Assembly (NCBI RefSeq): GCF_947179165.1
Contig: NC_077241.1
Span: 33,661,246 to 33,725,245, forward strand
Reading direction: 5' to 3'
DNA length: 64,000 nucleotides
Source: Solanum dulcamara
Lineage: Eukaryota > Streptophyta > Magnoliopsida > Solanales > Solanaceae
Shown here: positions 58,713-64,000 of the stretch, piece by piece
Numbering within the stretch: the stretch's first letter is position 1
Layout: each line of letters opens with the position of its first letter
The notes under the pieces: generated by a model
Databases searched by the model: none
The model's input: only the letters and a program-made list of their open reading frames with translations
Told to the model about the DNA's origin: nothing
Program-made: the position numbers and the translations under genes

Positions 58713-60406
58713 ATGGTGAGGAAAACATCTACTCGGGGTGGATGAGGACCCCCTACTTTTACAAATAGAGCCCCAAATTGGGGTAGGATCAAGATCGATA
58801 AAGAGGCTAGGGTAGAACTCAGGCTGCAGCACCAGTGGTGGTGCCAGATATAGAGGTTGAGTAATTCAATCCTAAGCCAACGGAGGAGCATCCAGCCCAG
58901 CCTCTACCTAGATTCATGGCCACCCTAGTATTACAAGATACTTTGGATCAGATGCTCAACTTTATCGAGGGTATGTCCTAACAAGGGATACTACCTAGCA
59001 CTTTAGCCGGACCTCAGGTCTGACAAGAGGATCAAACTTCAGATCCATCCCTTATTCTACAGCCTACTACTTCAGCTCCCCGTCTAGTGATACAACCTAT
59101 TTCCACAATTGTTCAGCATATGGAAGCTAGACCAGTTTTAACTGCGGAGGAGCAGAAGTTGTTGGGAAGATTTATCATATTGGCCCCTTCTAGGTTCTCG
59201 GGTGCCGCGAGCGAGGATCCTCATGTATTTTTTGTTAGTTTCCAAAGAGGTTGCATATCCTAGGATTGGTGGAGTCCCAAGGGGTTGATTACACTTCTTT
59301 TTAGCTAGATGTACCACGAAGCGGTGGTGGACATCCTATCTTAGCTGCAAACCCATGAGATTGCAATAGATGACATAGACCCAGTTCTTCGAGGCTTTCT
59401 TGGAGAAGTATCTACATCATAGTTTGAGAGAGAGGCTGAGAGAGTAATCAATAATGGTCACAGATATAAGTATCGATTCCATGATCTCTCCAGGTACGCT
59501 ACCATGATTATGCCGACAGAGTAGGAGTCGGTATGCTGGTTTTATAAAGGGTTATTGGTTCCTTTAAGGTTGGCTGCAGAGTAGATGGTTGCATCGGGCA
59601 GTTTGTTCTTGCAGATAGTAAATCATGCCCATACTATTGAGGCTATACGTCATGAAGACATTGGAAGGATCAACAATAGAACTCGCCTCCAAGGGTAATT
59701 TTAGTGGATGTCAGTCGTATGATAAGGGTCCATCTACAACAATATCAACCTAGTAGACCAATTCAAAAAGCCTGACAGCTTACTAATGGTGGATTAGCAG
59801 GTACCAGTAGTCAAAGCAGCCAGGCATCAGGTCAGTCTTCTCAGGGTTAGACTTCTGGGTATTTGGGCCATTATTGCTATTCAGGTTCAGTTGGGACATC
59901 ACATAGGGGTTCATTCAGAGGGTCATGCTATGAGTGTGGTGTGGTAGGCCATTTTTCTATGAAGTTTCCTACTATCAGTCATTGTAGAAGCTAGAGTTAG
60001 CAGGGTCCACAAGGTCAGTAGGTTCAGGTACCAAGGGACCCTGTTCAGCCGCCGAGAGAAAGTGTGTTGGGTGGTAGAGGTGATTTTAAAGGTACTAGGG
60101 GTGGTCCCTAAGCAGTTCAAACAAGTTGTAGAGGTGGACGTAGTCATATGTATACCTTTCTGGGTAGGATGAAGGGTAAGATGTTGGATGCCATTATCAT
60201 AGTTATGATGTCTGTCTCTCATAAGCCTCCCTATGCTTTATTTCATCCAAGGTCCACCTAGTGGTATGTATCTGCTCGTTATGCTGCTCAATAGGATGTC
60301 TTATGCAAACCATTTCTTGTGCTTATATATGTAGCTACCCTCGTATATGATTTTTTAGTAGTGGATTGAGTGTATTGATCCTGTGTGGTGACTATCTTGG
60401 GTTATG
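58713..60406 (+). pseudogene. F element gag and protease remnant
   Basis: The plus-strand gag starts MVRKTSTRGG near 58713 with an early stop. Later blocks are TAEEQKLLGRFIILAPSRFS (about 59141-59200), SEDPHVFFVSF, the basic linker, and a zinc knuckle CYECGVVGHFSMKF (about 59929-59970) whose last Cys is Phe. Protease-side blocks follow (RGDFKGTRGG, SHMYTFLGRMKGKMLDAII, FHPRSTYWYVSARYAAQ after one stop, CVVTILGYV). The Asp of the protease DPGSTY turn has become His. The reading breaks at 60406, where a solo LTR was inserted, and a few codons (DTRANFE) resume at 62926. The gag sequence differs clearly from that of the D and 4.8 kb elements, so F is a separate lineage. Confidence 0.8.
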
Positions 60407-62003
60407 TGTCACGACCCAAGACTAGATCATAGACGTGACATGGTGAATGAGGAGCTTGGAGGTACTTCACCCAAGACTCTTAACATTCGTTTAGCCATTC
60501 ATCAGTAATGACAATAAATATCACACTGAAGAAAAAGGGAAAAGCGGGACTAAGGGAGAGCATCATAAAATAAGATTCATCATTAACCTTAGATCATCAT
60601 ACAGTTATGTCCAAACATACCTCTACTAATACACTTGGCGGGGGTTAAGACATATCCCTAGCTCACCCTCAAATAAACTAATAATGAAGTACCAAAATAG
60701 GTGTCTTAATGCCTCAACATAACATATGCTAGAAAGGGGAGGAGTATAGTCCCCAAAATAATAGGAGCTCACCAAATCCTTTAAATGATCCATCCCAACC
60801 ACGTGGAAGAAGAGGAACATCAGTCCGTGCATGGTGATATCATATAGGCAAAAGAGTATGCATTCGTACTTTGAATGTACTAAGTATGTGAGATATTCAT
60901 GAAAAAGTAAAAGAACATAATCAATATGCCATAAGATGCAAGAACAATCATAATGAGAATGAATATAGCTTAAACGCAATCTTTAAACATAAGAAATTCT
61001 TGGTCAATGCATATCATAAAACTTCAAAGTAATACCTACTTCATATCATTTAACTTGTGAGATTGGACCTTTAACCTTAAAAGAGATCATGGAAATATGA
61101 AAGATATTAGTATTCATATTGAGAAATACCTTAAACATTGAGAGAAGGACCTTGTAACTTAGTTAGAGTGACCGTTAACCGACATAAACCATTTGAGCCA
61201 TAACATGGAGTCCTAATTTTTACCCATACATCGGAGGAAAGGGGAAGACTACTTTCTAAGAAAGACTCCTATATGCTTAAGTGGATCCACTAAGCTACAT
61301 GAAGGATCTGGCCTCAACTATAGGTGATCCTCTAAGGAATCAAGCCTCTTCTACTAGTGATCCTTTATCTTATGGTGGCACATAGTTATGGGACAATGGG
61401 ATCTTTCTACAGGTCTCTTGCCTTTTCTACGGGAGAGAATGCCTATCCCAACATCCACTCAGTTATAGGTAAACCCTCAACAGAATAGAAAACCATAAAA
61501 ACATAAACTCAATCATCATGTAGGAGGGGCCATATCTACTACCTGTCCATTCTTCATAAGAACAAAATTATAGAATAGCTCCTCAACTTTGTCTCGTGTG
61601 ATGTGAGTGTAGACTTTTTTATTATCACATATCTTTATTCATAAAAACATCTTTAGGTACTTATATCACCCTATCATCAACTTGTTTGAACATTATAGAA
61701 TCATCATTCACAAAACTTATTTGCAAAAAGAACCTTTTAAATTCATTTGTAGACATTTTCAAACATTCATTTGGAGTAAAACTTCATTTCAACTCTGCTT
61801 TATCATGAGAAACTAGGTGGGTTCATTTATTAAAGACCTTCAAATACATTTAAAGAATATTTTTATGTATGAGAGTGATATAAATACATCAAATCAAACA
61901 TCTTAGAAACAACCCACCTTATGCACTTTAAAACTACCTTTAAACCTTCATATAAAAACCTTGATAAACCATCCATTTCATGTAAATAAGAATCAACATA
62001 AGT

Positions 62004-62042
<39 letters not shown>

Positions 62043-62920
62043 TAAATAAACTTCAAATATACCATAATCTATGCATTTGGAACCATCATGTAAAAGCTCA
62101 TAGGATTTCATTATTTAAAATTGAAATACTAAGTTGAGAAAAATATTTGGGCTCCATGGGTGGAAGAACCCATAGATAAAAACCCTCAGACCTTAGAGAG
62201 GAACTTGAAGAAGAATTGGAGAAGTCTTGATGTTAGGTATTCAATAGGAACCTTGAATTCTTGATTTTGAGAGAAAATTTGTTGAAGATGATTTGACAGA
62301 GAATAGGATGAAGTTTAGGATTTTAGGGAGGCAAAAGACTGCAAAAATAACCTCAAAATGTGTCCAAGTTCATCTATATATGTTAGGAAATTGTCCAAGT
62401 TGCCCTTACTTGAAACTAGAAATATTGGCTAAATTTTAAACTAACTGGGAGTAGTTCCGCGACCCAGAGGTGTCCCCCTTCAGTTTATTTGTTCTCGAAA
62501 TTAAAATTTGAGTCAAGATTGACCAAGTCCACGATGTGGAATTGGCGTGCACCCTTCTGGTTAAGAGGACATAACTTTTTTCTCTGAACTCCAAATAATG
62601 CAATCTTGGTAGAGTTGGAAAGAAGATTCAAAGAACATTAATTTTATAGTTAATGATCTACCTAATTCATTATATGCTAAGATATATGGTCGTTTGAAGT
62701 TAATCGTTATATGGACTTATATGAAAACTTAGCCGATCGAAATTCTTTGGACTTGGATTTTTGTTAGATATCCCTTACGGCCCTAAACAACATATAATAC
62801 ACTATAAATACTGAGTAATTGATGCTAACTCATAAATACAATTAGAAGTTGATGAGTTCAAGTCTATACTCCTATGAAGAATGTTTTGAGTCTTGGCATA
62901 GAAATTATTGAGGTGTTACA
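60407..62920 (-). mobile_element. Solo D'-type LTR, minus orientation
   Basis: On the plus strand it runs from TGTCACGACCCAAGAC to ATTGAGGTGTTACA; on the minus strand that is TGTAACACC ... GGGTCGTGACA. Length is 2514 bases. No internal region or second LTR is present. Flanking five-mers are TTATG (60402-60406) and GTATG (62921-62925), a target-site duplication with one mismatch. The gag-protease frame of F is interrupted at exactly this site. It contains a TCCACGATGTGGA hairpin (62528-62540) and an AT microsatellite. The 117-residue frame at 60626-60979 is LTR noise. Confidence 0.85.
62006..62039. repeat. AT microsatellite, about 17 units
   Basis: An uninterrupted (AT)17 run inside the solo LTR. 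Confidence 0.9.
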
Positions 62921-62925
62921 GTATG

Positions 62926-63593
62926 ATACTAGAGCGAACTTTGAAGTTTGGTCTAGAAGGAAGCTTAGTTTGGGTTTTGGAGTCTTCGTTTCGAGTTTGT
63001 GCTATTAAGTATTTTAAATTTGATGTTTTTCGCCAAGGTTGACTTCGGTCAATATTTTGAGTAAACATGCTAGGAAAAAAATTCCATCAACGCAGTTAGC
63101 TCTGAAATGCCAAGTTTGGTTTAGAATGATTTTTTATTCAGTTCCCGAGGTGTTCGAAGTGGTTTTAGGCCTGTTTCCCTATTTTGGACCCTTTATAACT
63201 TAAAAGAATACTTTGGTCACAACTTATGGTAAACAACATCAGCTCTGAAATGGCCAAGTTAGGCAAATATCATGGTCGACATGAGTATTGAGGCAATCAG
63301 TATGAGTTTAGAGTCATTTGTCGCTTTTGATTTTGAAAGTTACCCTATAGTTGACTTTGTTCAACATTCTTAGAAATGGCTCTCAGATGGAAATACTGAT
63401 AGCACGGTTAGTTCCGTATTGTCGAGTTTGGCATAGAATTACCCTTCATCTGCTTCCTAAGATTTTCATTCTAATTTGAAGATTCGTTATGAAAAATGGG
63501 ACTTGGATGTGGGGCACACTTTTTAGGAAAAAGACCTCATATGAGAATTTTGAATAAGCCATTTTATTTGGAACGCTGAATTTGATGGGGTAG
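62926..63593 (+). repeat. F protease scrap joined to an E-type LTR fragment
   Basis: The first about 20 bases (ATACTAGAGCGAACTTTGAA) continue the F protease frame after the target duplication. From about 62950 the sequence matches 33285-33960 of the E LTR (TTGACTTCGGTCAATATTTTGAGTAAACATGCT and neighbours, in short blocks). It lacks the first about 255 bases of E, and the joint lies at a shared TTTGG(A)TCTAGAAG. Confidence 0.65.
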
Positions 63594-64000
63594 TGTTACG
63601 ACCTAACCTCGTAGGCCGTGACAGGTGCCCGAACTGGACACTCGCATATACCCCTGCTAACTATAAGTTAACCTATCCTCGGTTTGAGTTATAATGTATA
63701 AACAGGCAAGATTACATATAAGATGATGAGGCTATCATAGCATATGAGGACAACTGTACACATATACATATACAACCCACATACATGTCCACAGACCTCT
63801 AAGAGTAGGAAAAGTAACATAAGGCAGGACAAGGGCCCCGTTGTACCCCTGAACAAACAAATATACACATAGGAGGACCAATACAAAAAATCTAGGCTCC
63901 GAAATAGTAGAGAACTTCTGAAATAGCTGAGCAGAAATCCTAAGCTGGCGGATCTCTGAAATAAGCATTTGTACCTGTGGGCATGAAACGTATCCCCCCT
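63594..64000 (-). repeat. B2-type LTR end, minus orientation, running off the window
   Basis: TGTTACGACCTAACCTCG...ACAGGTGCCCGAACTGGACACTCGC matches the B2 LTR ends at 37959 and 47390 in short blocks, and CCACAGACCTCTAAGAGTAGG follows. It interrupts the E sequence, which at 33945 continues GGGGTGGTATATTGC. Confidence 0.8.

Noticed and set aside
60626..60979. 117-codon minus-strand frame with hydrophobic, membrane-like composition
   Set aside because: It lies inside the solo LTR; composition reflects T-rich antisense DNA, and homologous LTRs are closed here.

Overview
The window looks like repeat-rich, pericentromeric-type nuclear DNA from a flowering plant, most likely Solanaceae. The family assignment rests on recalled LTR character (LTRs opening TGTAAGACC or TGTAACACC and closing GGTCGTGACA, Tekay/Del-like chromovirus protein fragments) and was not checked by search. 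I find no intact nuclear gene. Nearly everything recognisable is Ty3/gypsy LTR retrotransposon DNA in all stages of decay: full-length but dead elements, nested elements, solo LTRs, 3' or 5' stumps, and LTR pieces in both orientations. LTR type names used here are local labels: D (starts TGTAAGACC, with ACGAGTCGT-like motifs), C (starts TGTAAGACCCC, with ACCATGGTCCGTGG-like motifs), D' (starts TGTAACACC, with TCCGCGATGCGGA-like motifs), B1 and B2 (close to each other, both on the minus strand), E (with TCGCTTAAGCGA-like motifs) and F.

Layout. 1-5.9 kb: D- and C/D'-type LTR pieces in opposite orientations around an integrase fragment, then a plus-strand LTR, primer-binding site and gag remnant. 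5.9-11.8 kb: B-type LTR piece, minus-strand protease/gag piece, then two LTRs placed tail to tail. 11.8-18.3 kb: poorly recognisable LTR-like DNA with a minus-strand pol tail at 14.75-15.56 kb. 18.3-21.5 kb: the 3' end of a plus-strand element (pol tail, polypurine tract, complete C LTR). 21.8-31.3 kb: a full-length minus-strand chromovirus with two LTRs, near-perfect target-site duplication, primer-binding site, polypurine tract and broken gag-pol. 31.3-35.8 kb: AT-rich flank and LTR type E. 35.8-57.9 kb: a B1 element carrying a B2 element inside one LTR; the B2 element in turn carries about 3.65 kb of mitochondrial-type DNA inside one of its LTRs. 57.9-64 kb: element F (LTR end, primer-binding site, gag to protease), interrupted by a solo D' LTR with a target-site duplication, followed by an E fragment and another B-type LTR running off the window.

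The pieces do not act as a pathway; they record a history. The clearest layering is B1, then B2 inside B1, then organelle DNA inside B2. The organelle segment replaced about 55 bp of the LTR, is visibly richer in G+C and CpG, and holds a truncated tRNA-Asn(GUU) gene and an exact dicot mitochondrial promoter nonamer. All three integrase remnants examined either have lost catalytic residues or are truncated, so none of these elements can be autonomous. I do not see a new defence, toxin or other functional system.
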